From the NCBI RefSeq assembly GCF_001547895.1, contig NZ_AP014627.1, positions 189,501 to 253,500 on the forward strand: DNA of 64,000 nucleotides. Direction: 5' to 3'. The notes under the pieces are model-generated. The model had not been told where the DNA came from, did no database searches, and saw nothing but the letters and a program-made list of their open reading frames with translations. The translations under genes and the position numbers were made by a program. Positions 7,663 to 15,389 of the stretch are shown here, one piece after another. Within the stretch, counting starts at the first letter, position 1. Each line of letters opens with the position of its first letter. The stretch is from Pseudomonas sp. Os17. Its GTDB lineage: Bacteria; Pseudomonadota; Gammaproteobacteria; Pseudomonadales; Pseudomonadaceae.

Positions 7663-8497
7663 CGCGTATTCCTTCGACGTCGCTGATGTTCACGGACAGC
7701 GCCACGCATTCGATCACGCAGTCGAAGCCGATTTCCAGACGCAGGTGATAACCGGGGTTGAGGCGGGTGAGCTGGGTGCGCATGCGCCCGTCGAAACGCG
7801 TACCGCTGAGCGCCAGTTCGCTGATGCCCTGCACCTTGAGCAGCAGGCGGCAGTGGGTCGGGGCCTGGCTCGCCGGCCAGTTGCAAGGCACGGACAGACG
7901 CCCCAGGTCGCCATACAGTTGCAGGCTCAGTTGCTCGCCTTGAAACACCGGGCCCTGGGTATTGAAGTCATAGGGCGTGGCCGCCTCATTGAAGACCGCT
8001 CGCCAGGCCTCGGCGTTGTCGATGTTGAACAGCCAGTCGCGGGTGCCCCGATCCCGCTCCGGGATCGCCCGGCACTCTGCCAGTGAAGGTAACCGGGCGC
8101 GGGTCAGATCTTCGTGCCACAGCTCCCGGGCCGCGACCAGCAGGCGCTGGAAGAAGTCCCGGCTGTCGTCGATCACCGCCGGCCAACGGTTGGGCCATTG
8201 AACGTATTCGTCGTCATCCTCGACCGGTTTCCAGACCTGTTCGAAATCGTGGTCCGGGTCATCCAGGGCCGCTTCCAGGACCTGCACCAGCCGGTACCGA
8301 TGACGGAAGTTCTGCTGGGGGTAGTCGCGCCGCAACGCGTAATGACGGATCAGGTATTCGCGGTCTTCGGGATCGTTGGGGTTGAAGCGGCTCAGTTCGG
8401 CATCCCGCTCCGGGGGCATGTCATAGCCCATGAAACAGCTGACCCAATCACGGAGTTCTGGCTTGAAGGGCTGGTTGCACAGCGGATGGCAGAGCAT
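7646..8497 (-). CDS. Hypothetical protein
   Basis: A 283-residue protein starting [15 protein letters not shown]. The start is fixed by a very good AGGAGG just before ATG 8497; the frame runs open further upstream but without a site. The N-terminal third is charged and contains [20 protein letters not shown]; the C-terminal third looks like a beta-rich domain ([20 protein letters not shown]). No known family is recognised. It overlaps the downstream 154-residue gene and the pair stands between convergent and tRNA-bounded regions. Confidence 0.6.
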   Translation of the reverse strand: MLCHPLCNQPFKPELRDWVSCFMGYDMPPERDAELSRFNPNDPEDREYLIRHYALRRDYPQQNFRHRYRLVQVLEAALDDPDHDFEQVWKPVEDDDEYVQWPNRWPAVIDDSRDFFQRLLVAARELWHEDLTRARLPSLAECRAIPERDRGTRDWLFNIDNAEAWRAVFNEAATPYDFNTQGPVFQGEQLSLQLYGDLGRLSVPCNWPASQAPTHCRLLLKVQGISELALSGTRFDGRMRTQLTRLNPGYHLRLEIGFDCVIECVALSVNISDVEGIRDEKQF

Positions 8498-8621
8498 GGG
8501 GACCTCCTGTCCGGGGGGAGGCGAATGTAGCAAGTTGCGCCCCGCCAGGACAGCCGCCCGGCATCGCCCTGGTTCGGGTAATCGATCAAGGCTGTCGCCG
8601 GGAACGTGGAAGCCGCAAACA

Positions 8622-8655
8622 AAAAAGCCCCAGGCCATCAGGCCAGGGGCTTTTT
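8622..8655 (-). terminator. Terminator of tRNA-Arg (bidirectional shape)
   Basis: AAAAAGCCCC and GGGGCTTTTT arms enclose an inner GGCC/GGCC stem with a 4-nt loop. It lies just downstream of the tRNA on the minus strand, with a T tract on both strands. Confidence 0.8.
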
Positions 8656-8664
8656 CGCTAAAGA

Positions 8665-8741
8665 TGGCGCACTCGGCGGGATTCGAACCCACGACCCCTG
8701 CCTTCGGAGGGCAGTACTCTATCCAGCTGAGCTACGAGTGC
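8665..8741 (-). tRNA. tRNA-Arg (anticodon CCG)
   Basis: Read on the minus strand the 77 nt begin GCACTCGTAGCTCAG and end CGAGTGC-G-CCA, so the acceptor arms pair and CCA is encoded. The anticodon arm CTGCC-CTCCGAA-GGCAG gives anticodon CCG, decoding CGG arginine codons. The T arm carries GGTTCGAATCC. A terminator follows at 8655-8622. Confidence 0.95.
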
Positions 8742-8929
8742 AGTGCGGGCGACATCATACCTATGTCGACTCGGGGCGTCCACGCCGGTTTTCATTGGCG
8801 TGCGGTTGTTGGTCGCTACCCGAGGCAACCCGGGCCGTAGCGGCAGTTTTTCCCGCTGCATCGGTCGTTCGGCCCAGCGCAACCTGCAGCCATATCCGTG
8901 CAGTCACGGGGCACAGGGAGGTGCGGGAG

Positions 8930-9472
8930 ATGAACTGTTCGATGCAAGAGGGCCTGCCGTCAGCCTTGGCGGATCATCTGTTCGAGGCGAGCTGGAAGGC
9001 GGTGTTGCCCGGGTTGCAGCGTCGTGCCCGGCAGTTGGCGCGGGGCAACGCCGATGGCGCCCAGGAGTGGCTGGCGGCCACGGCGATCAAGGCGCTGCTG
9101 TTCTTTCGCCGTTCGCCGGAGCGGATTCGCGACCCCCAGGGCTTTCTGTTCCTGGTGCTGGACCATGTGTTTGTCGACAGCTGTCGGCGGCGGGCGCGGG
9201 AGCAGCGGCTGTTCGTGGATTTCGCCGATTTCGAGGACGACCCGCTGCAGCAGCTGGAGGCGCCGCAGATGTCGGTGCTGGAGCAGGTGGAGCTGCTGGA
9301 AACCCTGGCCCTGCTCAGTCGGCGGGTGGCGCAATTGCCCCTTAAAAAACGCCGCTTGTTTGAACTAAAGTTTGTCGACGATCTGCCCTACCCGAACATT
9401 GCCGCCGAGCTGGGGATGAACCAGCCCCTGGCGCGCAAGCACGTGCAATTGTTGCGTGAGGCCCTGCGTTGA
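8930..9472 (+). CDS. Sigma-70 family (FecI-like) sigma factor of the reb locus
   Basis: A 180-residue ECF-like sigma factor. Region 2 is recognisable (ARGNADGAQEWLAATAIKALLFFRR, DPQGFLFLVLDHVFVDSCRR) and region 4 ends in a helix-turn-helix (LPLKKRRLFELKFVDDLPYP, then AAELGMNQPLARKHVQLL). GGGAGGTG lies before ATG 8930. It is immediately upstream of the RebB-like genes. In P. aeruginosa PA14 an R-body locus is controlled by a FecI-type sigma factor, so the same role is inferred here. No anti-sigma gene or TonB receptor accompanies it, unlike iron-regulated FecI systems. Confidence 0.8.
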   Translation: MNCSMQEGLPSALADHLFEASWKAVLPGLQRRARQLARGNADGAQEWLAATAIKALLFFRRSPERIRDPQGFLFLVLDHVFVDSCRRRAREQRLFVDFADFEDDPLQQLEAPQMSVLEQVELLETLALLSRRVAQLPLKKRRLFELKFVDDLPYPNIAAELGMNQPLARKHVQLLREALR

Positions 9473-9591
9473 GGGGGTGGCAGGATTCACAGCGGGCGCG
9501 TCGGGACGTTCTTGTTCAGTGAGCCTGTTTTCGATGCTGTAGCCGGTGCCGCCGCCTTCTGCGGTGGGCCATTCCATCTAAGGAGAGATGT

Positions 9592-9819
9592 ATGCCCGAT
9601 CCAATGGTCAATTCGCAGATCACCGACGCCGTCACCCAGACCAACGTCAAGGTGGTGGCCGAGGCTCCGGCCCAGGCCATCGCCTCGCTGTACCAGGTGG
9701 CCAGCCACTCGGCGGGCCTGTCGTTGCAGAACGCGGTCAACAGCCAGCAGGCGCTGAATCAGATCTCCAACGCGGTGGTGTCCAAGGCCGTGGCGTTGAT
9801 CATGGCGATCGGCGAGTAG
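9592..9819 (+). CDS. RebB family R-body protein, short form
   Basis: A 75-residue protein sharing the RebB core (QITDAVTQTNVKVVAEAPA) with the two longer proteins at 11291 and 11661. It lacks their C-terminal 30 residues and has a different second half (NAVNSQQALNQISNAVVSKA). RebB-type proteins polymerise into R-bodies, coiled protein ribbons that can extend and rupture membranes. AAGGAGAG precedes ATG 9592; an overlapping ATG at 9588 is out of frame and rejected. Whether the short form is structural or modulates assembly cannot be told from sequence. Confidence 0.85.
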   Translation: MPDPMVNSQITDAVTQTNVKVVAEAPAQAIASLYQVASHSAGLSLQNAVNSQQALNQISNAVVSKAVALIMAIGE

Positions 9820-9843
9820 GGCTGACAGCCCGGGAGAATCGTC

Positions 9844-10485
9844 ATGGCATGGTTCAAGAAGAAAACCCCACCCGCGGCCGCGGCCGATGACACCGCGAGC
9901 GCGGCGGCCGGCCCCAGTCCGGAGGCGGCCGAGCCTCGGGCGGCGCCCCATACCGCTGCGGCGGCCGACCCTGCGCCTGCAGCGCCGCCCGCCGCTGCCG
10001 CGCAACCTTCGGTGATGGAGACGATGAACGCGCAGTTGCTCAAGCAGGCCGGTACCCCCGGCACCGACAGCACCGATGCGCTCAACAGCCAGATCGTCCA
10101 GGCGGTGCAGTTCACCAATGCCCAGACCTTCAGTTATGCCCCGGCGCAGATCGCCGCGGCGCCGGACATGATGATCAGCCAGGCCGCCGGCCTGGTGGCG
10201 CAGTCCGCGGCGGGGTATTTCGACGGGGTCAGCAAGCTGGCCCTGGCGGCGCAGTCGGTACTGCTCAAGCAGATGACCGAGAACATCGTCAAAGAGAACG
10301 TGAAAGGCGCCGCCGAGGATGCCCTGGGCGCCCTGGTCACGGATCTGCTGGTGGGTGCCGCCGCGGCCGTCGCGGCGGCGGCCGGTGCCATGGAAGCCGA
10401 TGCGGCGAGCATGGCCATCGACAAGATCGATGAAAGCATCACCAAGTACAGCGACGTTCTGGCCAATCGATCCTCGTCCTCCTGA
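9844..10485 (+). CDS. Larger RebB-like/R-body associated protein
   Basis: A 213-residue protein. The first 60 residues are low-complexity Ala/Pro; then comes a RebB-related stretch (DALNSQIVQAVQFTNAQTFSYAPA) followed by a helical, Ala-rich C-terminal part (LVTDLLVGAAAAVAAAAGAM). It begins 24 nt after the short RebB gene with its own site, so it belongs to the same operon. Related proteins occur in Pseudomonas reb loci. The divergent Reb-like core suggests that it co-assembles with, or caps, the ribbon; this is inference. Confidence 0.68.
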   Translation: MAWFKKKTPPAAAADDTASAAAGPSPEAAEPRAAPHTAAAADPAPAAPPAAAAQPSVMETMNAQLLKQAGTPGTDSTDALNSQIVQAVQFTNAQTFSYAPAQIAAAPDMMISQAAGLVAQSAAGYFDGVSKLALAAQSVLLKQMTENIVKENVKGAAEDALGALVTDLLVGAAAAVAAAAGAMEADAASMAIDKIDESITKYSDVLANRSSSS

Positions 10486-10631
10486 GTGCGACCCTCGGGC
10501 GCGCAAGGCGCCCGGGGTTGTCGTGCAAGAGGCGCCGGCGTTCGCCGGCCGCTCTGTTCACCCCAGGCGTTGAAGTTCGACGGACCCGGTGCCCAGCCCT
10601 TCAACGCCATTCATCGAGAAAGGAGCAAGCA

Positions 10632-11177
10632 ATGGCGAATGAAGAGCCAACCCCGATGGCGACGATACTTCTCTTTGCCGAGAAATATCTGAGGCGTCCA
10701 TTGACCCAGGTCGAGCGCCAGGTACTGGAGGCGTTTGCCCAGGACAAGCCGCTGGACATGTCCAGGTCTGCGCAACAGAGCGTTGATCAGGCGCGGCTGC
10801 GGGCTGCCGAGCTGATACAGGCCGATGAACAGCGCACGCGCAAGATCATCGAGCAGTTGGCGGGGGCCGGTGCCGGCAAGGCTGATCCCCAGGCGCGCGA
10901 GCTGGTGCTGCGTCAGCTGCTGGCGGCGGCCGAGCACCAGTCCGCGGCCGCCACTCCAGCGCCGACTGGCGCAGCGGAACCGGCAGCGGCGCCGAGTGCG
11001 GACAAGGCCGCGGCACCCGCCCCAGCTCCTGCCCCTGCCGACGATCCAGCCCTCAAGGCAACGATCAGCGCCCTGGTGCAGCAGGAGGTGAAAGCCGCCG
11101 TCGAGGCGCGCATGGCCGAGTTGTCGCAGAAAGTCGAGGACACCCTCAAGCAGGTGCTCGCCGCTGCCGGGCAATGA
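10632..11177 (+). CDS. R-body locus accessory protein, helical
   Basis: A 181-residue protein starting MANEEPTPMATILL behind AAAGGAG. It is predicted almost wholly alpha-helical, with an Ala/Pro-rich linker (about residues 110-140) between a charged N-terminal region and a C-terminal coiled-coil-like end (AAVEARMAELSQKVEDTLKQ). No family is recognised. It sits between the first and second groups of reb genes on the same strand, which suggests a role in R-body assembly, storage or release, but nothing in the sequence shows which. Confidence 0.55.
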   Translation: MANEEPTPMATILLFAEKYLRRPLTQVERQVLEAFAQDKPLDMSRSAQQSVDQARLRAAELIQADEQRTRKIIEQLAGAGAGKADPQARELVLRQLLAAAEHQSAAATPAPTGAAEPAAAPSADKAAAPAPAPAPADDPALKATISALVQQEVKAAVEARMAELSQKVEDTLKQVLAAAGQ

Positions 11178-11250
11178 GTCCCCCCTGAAATAAGCCGAGG
11201 GTCCCGGGCAACACGGTTCACAGCAAAACGGCTGCCACGTTCACTCAAAG

Positions 11251-11268
11251 ACACGGAATGCTCCGTGT
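11251..11268 (+). promoter_or_regulatory. Hairpin in the leader of the rebB pair
   Basis: A perfect 7-bp hairpin, ACACGGA-ATGC-TCCGTGT, ends 22 nt before the rebB ATG at 11291 and just before its AAAGGAAG site. It has no T tract, so a leader stabilising or translation-tuning role is more likely than termination. Confidence 0.45.
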
Positions 11269-11290
11269 GCCTAACAAAGGAAGTTGAGCC

Positions 11291-11605
11291 ATGCCACTTG
11301 TAAACGAACAAATCACCGATGCCGTCACCCAGACCAACGTCAAAGTCGTCGCCGAAGCGCCGGCCATGGCGATGGGCACCATCTACCAATCCATGGCCCA
11401 GGCCACCGCGATCCTGTTCCAGAACTCGGTGTCGGCGCAGCAGCAGCAAAACACCCTGGCCCAGGCCGCGACCAACCAGGGCGTGATGCAGATCTACAGC
11501 GTCGACACCACCGCCGGCGCCGCGGCCACCGAGAAGGTTGCCCAGGGCGGCGTATCCGACAACCTCACCAGCCTGCTGACGGTGCTCAAGTCCTTCCAGG
11601 GCTGA
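11291..11605 (+). CDS. RebB family R-body structural protein (copy 1)
   Basis: A 104-residue protein of the RebB type: QITDAVTQTNVKVVAEAPA, then a Gln-rich centre (SAQQQQNTLAQAATNQGVMQ) and a C-terminal LTSLLTVLKSF. It is about 90 per cent identical by eye to the next gene, and the shared DNA is almost unchanged in the second half, so this is a recent duplication or is kept uniform by conversion. Two such paralogues resemble the RebP1/RebP2 structural pair described in P. aeruginosa PA14. R-bodies are contractile ribbons linked to interactions with eukaryotic hosts. Confidence 0.9.
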   Translation: MPLVNEQITDAVTQTNVKVVAEAPAMAMGTIYQSMAQATAILFQNSVSAQQQQNTLAQAATNQGVMQIYSVDTTAGAAATEKVAQGGVSDNLTSLLTVLKSFQG

Positions 11606-11660
11606 GTGGTTGAACGTCTGAGTTCCCGTTGAACTTTCCTGCTGAAAAAATGGAGTTTTT

Positions 11661-11975
11661 ATGAGCACAGTCAGTCCGCAAATCACCGATGCCGTGACCC
11701 AGACCAACGTCAAGGTGGTTGCCGAAGCGCCGGCCATGGCCATGGGCACCGTCTACCAGTCCATGGGCCAGTCCGTGGCCATCCTGTTCCAGAACTCGGT
11801 GTCGGCACAGCAACAGCAAAACACCCTGGCCCAGGCCGCGACCAACCAGGGCGTGATGCAGATCTACAGCGTCGACACCACCGCCGGTGCGGCGGCCACC
11901 GAGAAGGTCGCCCAGGGCGGTGTGGCCGACAACCTCACCAGCCTGCTGACGGTGCTCAAGTCGTTCAGCGGCTGA
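11661..11975 (+). CDS. RebB family R-body structural protein (copy 2)
   Basis: A 104-residue paralogue of the preceding protein, differing mainly in the first seven residues and at a few positions (for example TVYQSMGQSVA for TIYQSMAQATA). It has its own site (TGGAG) 55 nt after the previous stop. A strong terminator closes the locus 20 nt downstream, so this is the last reb gene. It presumably copolymerises with copy 1. Confidence 0.9.
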   Translation: MSTVSPQITDAVTQTNVKVVAEAPAMAMGTVYQSMGQSVAILFQNSVSAQQQQNTLAQAATNQGVMQIYSVDTTAGAAATEKVAQGGVADNLTSLLTVLKSFSG

Positions 11976-11996
11976 CCCTCCTCCAGGTGTCATGCC

Positions 11997-12037
11997 AACG
12001 CCCCCGCGGTCTGCAGGCCGCGGGGGCGTTGTCTTTT
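11997..12037 (+). terminator. Terminator of the reb locus
   Basis: A perfect 13-bp stem (AACGCCCCCGCGG/CCGCGGGGGCGTT) with an 8-nt loop is followed by GTCTTTT. It lies directly after the last reb gene. Confidence 0.88.
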
Positions 12038-12141
12038 GCCCGGCGGCATGGGAGGTTGAGGCGGATTTTTTACCGCTAGGCGCCTTTACGTTCTTTTTTT
12101 CGAACAGCCTATTGTCCTTTACCCCTGTTGACCCTAGGATT

Positions 12142-12159
12142 CGTTTGAGATTTCAAACG
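12142..12159. promoter_or_regulatory. Inverted repeat upstream of gabD
   Basis: CGTTTGA-GATT-TCAAACG is a perfect 7-bp dyad about 195 bp before the gabD start, within the 315-bp gap between the reb terminator and gabD. It is a candidate operator for a regulator of GABA catabolism. Nothing else coding is visible in this gap. Confidence 0.4.
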
Positions 12160-12352
12160 CTCTTGCCTGGGTGCCCAAGCGCACGTCTATCCTTGTGTGC
12201 GACATTTTCGTGCTTTTACCCAGTGAACGATTTTCCTGACGGCAGCTTTGTCCCGGCTTTCGGACGCGCCAGCGCGGTCCGTGTCTGACAGGGCGCCTTT
12301 TTTACAATCACAATTCGCCCCGCGTATGCGCGGTGCTGTTAAGGAAGCCGAC

Positions 12353-13795
12353 ATGCAGCTCAAAGACGCCCAGTTGTTCCGCCAACAAGCCTTCATCGAT
12401 GGAGCTTGGGTCGACGCGGACAACGGCCAGACGATCAAGGTCAACAACCCCGCTACCGGTGAAATCCTCGGTACCGTACCCAAGATGGGCGCCGCCGAAA
12501 CCCGCCGCGCCATCGAAGCCGCCGACAAGGCCCTGCCGGCCTGGCGTGCCCTGACCGCCAAGGAGCGCGCCACCAAGCTGCGCCGCTGGTATGAACTGCT
12601 GATCGAAAACCAGGACGACCTGGGTCGCCTGATGACCCTGGAGCAGGGCAAGCCGCTGGCCGAAGCCAAGGGCGAAATCGCCTACGCCGCCTCCTTCATC
12701 GAATGGTTCGCCGAAGAAGCCAAGCGCATCTACGGCGACGTGATCCCCGGCCACCAGCCGGACAAGCGCCTGATCGTGATCAAGCAGCCGATCGGCGTGA
12801 CCGCGGCCATCACCCCGTGGAACTTCCCGGCAGCGATGATCACCCGTAAAGCCGGCCCGGCCCTGGCCGCCGGTTGCACCATGGTCATCAAGCCCGCTTC
12901 GCAAACCCCGTTCTCGGCCCTGGCCCTGGTAGAGCTGGCGCACCGCGCCGGGATCCCCAAAGGCGTGCTGAGCGTGGTGACCGGCAGCGCCGGCGACATC
13001 GGCGGCGAGCTGACCAGCAACCCGATCGTGCGCAAGCTGTCGTTCACCGGCTCCACCGAAATCGGTCGCCAGCTGATGGCCGAATGCGCCAAGGACATCA
13101 AGAAAGTCTCCCTGGAGCTGGGCGGCAACGCGCCGTTCATCGTGTTCGACGACGCCGACCTGGATAAGGCCGTCGAAGGCGCGATCATCTCCAAGTACCG
13201 CAACAACGGTCAGACCTGCGTCTGCGCCAACCGCCTGTACATCCAGGATTCGGTGTACGACGCCTTCGCCGAGAAGCTGAAAGTGGCCGTGGCCAAGCTG
13301 AAGATCGGCAACGGCCTGGAAGAAGGCACCACCACCGGCCCGCTGATCGACGAAAAAGCCGTGGCCAAGGTCCAGGAACACATCGCCGACGCCCTGAAAA
13401 AAGGCGCGACCCTGCTGGCCGGCGGCAAGCCGATGGAAGGCAACTTCTTCGAGCCGACCATCCTGGTCAACGTGCCCAAAGACGCGGCCGTGGCCAAGGA
13501 AGAAACCTTCGGCCCGCTGGCACCGCTGTTCCGCTTCAAAGACGAAGCCGAAGTCATCGCCATGTCCAACGACACCGAATTCGGCCTGGCGTCGTACTTC
13601 TATGCCCGCGACCTGGGTCGTGTGTTCCGTGTGGCCGAGGCCCTGGAATACGGCATGGTCGGGGTCAACACCGGCCTGATCTCCAACGAAGTGGCGCCGT
13701 TCGGCGGCATCAAGGCCTCGGGCCTGGGCCGCGAAGGTTCCAAGTACGGGATCGAGGATTACCTGGAAATCAAATACCTCTGCCTGGGTATCTGA
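12353..13795 (+). CDS. gabD: Succinate-semialdehyde dehydrogenase (NADP-dependent)
   Basis: A 480-residue aldehyde dehydrogenase matching GabD in length. It oxidises succinate semialdehyde to succinate, the last step of GABA catabolism. The active-site Glu lies in SLELGGNAPF and the catalytic Cys in NNGQTCVCANR (about residue 287). The cofactor-binding FTGSTEIGRQL and the TPWNFPAAM segment are intact. ATG 12353 follows AAGGAAG; an in-frame ATG nine codons earlier is less well placed. gabT follows on the same strand after 177 nt that can fold into several stems. Confidence 0.95.
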   Translation: MQLKDAQLFRQQAFIDGAWVDADNGQTIKVNNPATGEILGTVPKMGAAETRRAIEAADKALPAWRALTAKERATKLRRWYELLIENQDDLGRLMTLEQGKPLAEAKGEIAYAASFIEWFAEEAKRIYGDVIPGHQPDKRLIVIKQPIGVTAAITPWNFPAAMITRKAGPALAAGCTMVIKPASQTPFSALALVELAHRAGIPKGVLSVVTGSAGDIGGELTSNPIVRKLSFTGSTEIGRQLMAECAKDIKKVSLELGGNAPFIVFDDADLDKAVEGAIISKYRNNGQTCVCANRLYIQDSVYDAFAEKLKVAVAKLKIGNGLEEGTTTGPLIDEKAVAKVQEHIADALKKGATLLAGGKPMEGNFFEPTILVNVPKDAAVAKEETFGPLAPLFRFKDEAEVIAMSNDTEFGLASYFYARDLGRVFRVAEALEYGMVGVNTGLISNEVAPFGGIKASGLGREGSKYGIEDYLEIKYLCLGI

Positions 13796-13806
13796 TCCGG
13801 TTTCAA

Positions 13807-13965
13807 GCGCCGGGGGCACGAGAGCGCTGTCCCCCTGCGCCGCTTAAAAAAACGCACTTTTCAAGGTGGCCCGGGAAGGCTCCGACAGTCGATCAACGCA
13901 TGCTGTCGCAGCCGCTTCCCCGCCCCGCAACCCTTGAATCACACCGCTGTAGCCGCGGTGAATGA
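13807..13965 (+). ncRNA. Probable gabT leader RNA motif
   Basis: The 177-nt gap before gabT contains three separate stems: GCGC-GGGGG paired with CCCCC-GCGC (13807-13840), CGACAG with CTGTCG (13883-13908), and CACCGC with GCGGTG (13942-13960) next to the start site. A conserved gabT RNA motif has been reported by comparative genomics in the presumed 5' leaders of Pseudomonas gabT genes, with no known ligand. Position and genus fit. I cannot align it to the published consensus here. Confidence 0.55.
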
Positions 13966-13972
13966 GGACACT

Positions 13973-15250
13973 ATGAGCAAGACCAACGCATCCCTGATGA
14001 AACGCCGTGAAGCCGCGGTACCGCGCGGTGTTGGCCAGATTCACCCGATCTTCGCCGACAGCGCGAAGAACGCCACCGTCACCGACGTTGAAGGCCGCGA
14101 GTTCATCGACTTCGCCGGCGGTATCGCGGTACTGAACACCGGTCACGTGCACCCGAAAGTCATCGCCGCGGTGACCGAGCAGCTGAACAAGCTGACCCAC
14201 ACCTGCTTCCAGGTGCTGGCCTACGAGCCTTACGTGGAACTGTGCGAAAAGATCAACGCCAAGGTCCCGGGTGACTTCGCCAAGAAAACCCTGCTGGTGA
14301 CCACCGGTTCCGAAGCCGTGGAAAACGCCGTGAAGATCGCCCGTGCCGCCACTGGCCGCGCCGGCGTGATCGCCTTCACCGGCGCCTACCACGGCCGCAC
14401 CATGATGACCCTGGGCCTGACCGGCAAGGTCGTGCCTTACTCGGCCGGCATGGGCCTGATGCCAGGCGGCATCTTCCGCGCGCTGTACCCCAACGAACTG
14501 CATGGCGTGAGCATCGACGACTCCATCGCCAGCATCGAGCGCATCTTCAAGAACGACGCCGAGCCCCGTGACATCGCCGCGATCATCATCGAGCCAGTGC
14601 AGGGCGAAGGCGGTTTCTACGTTGCGCCCAAAGAGTTCATGAAGCGCCTGCGCGCCCTGTGCGACCAGCACGGCATCCTGCTGATCGCCGACGAAGTGCA
14701 GACCGGCGCTGGCCGTACCGGCACCTTCTTCGCCATGGAGCAGATGGGCGTTGCCGCCGACCTGACCACCTTCGCCAAATCCATCGCTGGCGGCTTCCCG
14801 CTGGCCGGTGTCTGCGGCAAGGCCGAATACATGGACGCCATCGCTCCTGGCGGCCTGGGCGGCACCTACGCCGGTAGCCCGATCGCCTGTGCAGCCGCCC
14901 TGGCGGTGATGGAAGTATTCGAGGAAGAGCACCTGCTGGATCGCTGCAAGGCGGTGGGCGAGCGTCTGGTGACCGGTCTCAAGGCCATCCAGGCCAAGTA
15001 CCCGGTGATCGGCGAAGTGCGTGCCCTGGGCGCGATGATCGCGGTGGAACTGTTCGAAAACGGCGACAGCCACAAGCCGAACGCCGCTGCCGTGGCCCAG
15101 GTCGTGGCCAAGGCTCGCGACAAGGGGCTGATCCTGCTGTCCTGTGGCACCTACGGCAACGTGCTGCGGGTGCTGGTGCCGCTGACCTCGCCAGACGAGC
15201 AGCTGGATAAAGGCCTGGCCATCATGGAAGAGTGCTTCGCTGAACTCTGA
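13973..15250 (+). CDS. gabT: 4-aminobutyrate aminotransferase
   Basis: A 425-residue class III PLP aminotransferase, the usual GabT length. It moves the amino group of GABA to 2-oxoglutarate and yields succinate semialdehyde for GabD. The PLP-binding features are present: TTGSEAVENAVKIAR, the DEVQTGAGRTG segment, and the Schiff-base Lys in FAKSIAGGFP (about residue 268). ATG 13973 (MSKTNASLM) sits behind TGAGGA. It is followed by a clear terminator. Confidence 0.96.
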   Translation: MSKTNASLMKRREAAVPRGVGQIHPIFADSAKNATVTDVEGREFIDFAGGIAVLNTGHVHPKVIAAVTEQLNKLTHTCFQVLAYEPYVELCEKINAKVPGDFAKKTLLVTTGSEAVENAVKIARAATGRAGVIAFTGAYHGRTMMTLGLTGKVVPYSAGMGLMPGGIFRALYPNELHGVSIDDSIASIERIFKNDAEPRDIAAIIIEPVQGEGGFYVAPKEFMKRLRALCDQHGILLIADEVQTGAGRTGTFFAMEQMGVAADLTTFAKSIAGGFPLAGVCGKAEYMDAIAPGGLGGTYAGSPIACAAALAVMEVFEEEHLLDRCKAVGERLVTGLKAIQAKYPVIGEVRALGAMIAVELFENGDSHKPNAAAVAQVVAKARDKGLILLSCGTYGNVLRVLVPLTSPDEQLDKGLAIMEECFAEL

Positions 15251-15273
15251 GTGGTTGCTGTGACCTGATCGAC

Positions 15274-15301
15274 AAAAAAACCCGCTTCGGCGGGTTTTTT
15301 T
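15274..15301 (+). terminator. Terminator after gabT
   Basis: A-tract, stem ACCCGC-TTCG-GCGGGT and an unbroken T tract form a classic bidirectional terminator 24 nt after the gabT stop. Confidence 0.93.
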
Positions 15302-15389
15302 CGTCCCCGGGCGGTCCGTGGGGGATTTGCGCTGTATGGAAGCCCGCGCATTGACTAAGGTGCAAAGGATTGCCTAGGGAGCGTGCTGC

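Noticed and set aside
8606..8929. Upstream extension of the reb sigma factor
   Set aside because: It would run across the tRNA-Arg gene; ATG 8930 has a good site.
9588..9890. A 100-codon frame starting four bases before the short rebB
   Set aside because: It shares the start site but gives a basic, patternless peptide; the RebB frame at 9592 is conserved with two paralogues.
12308..13819. A 503-codon minus-strand frame opposite gabD
   Set aside because: Mirror of a conserved dehydrogenase with no site or domain.
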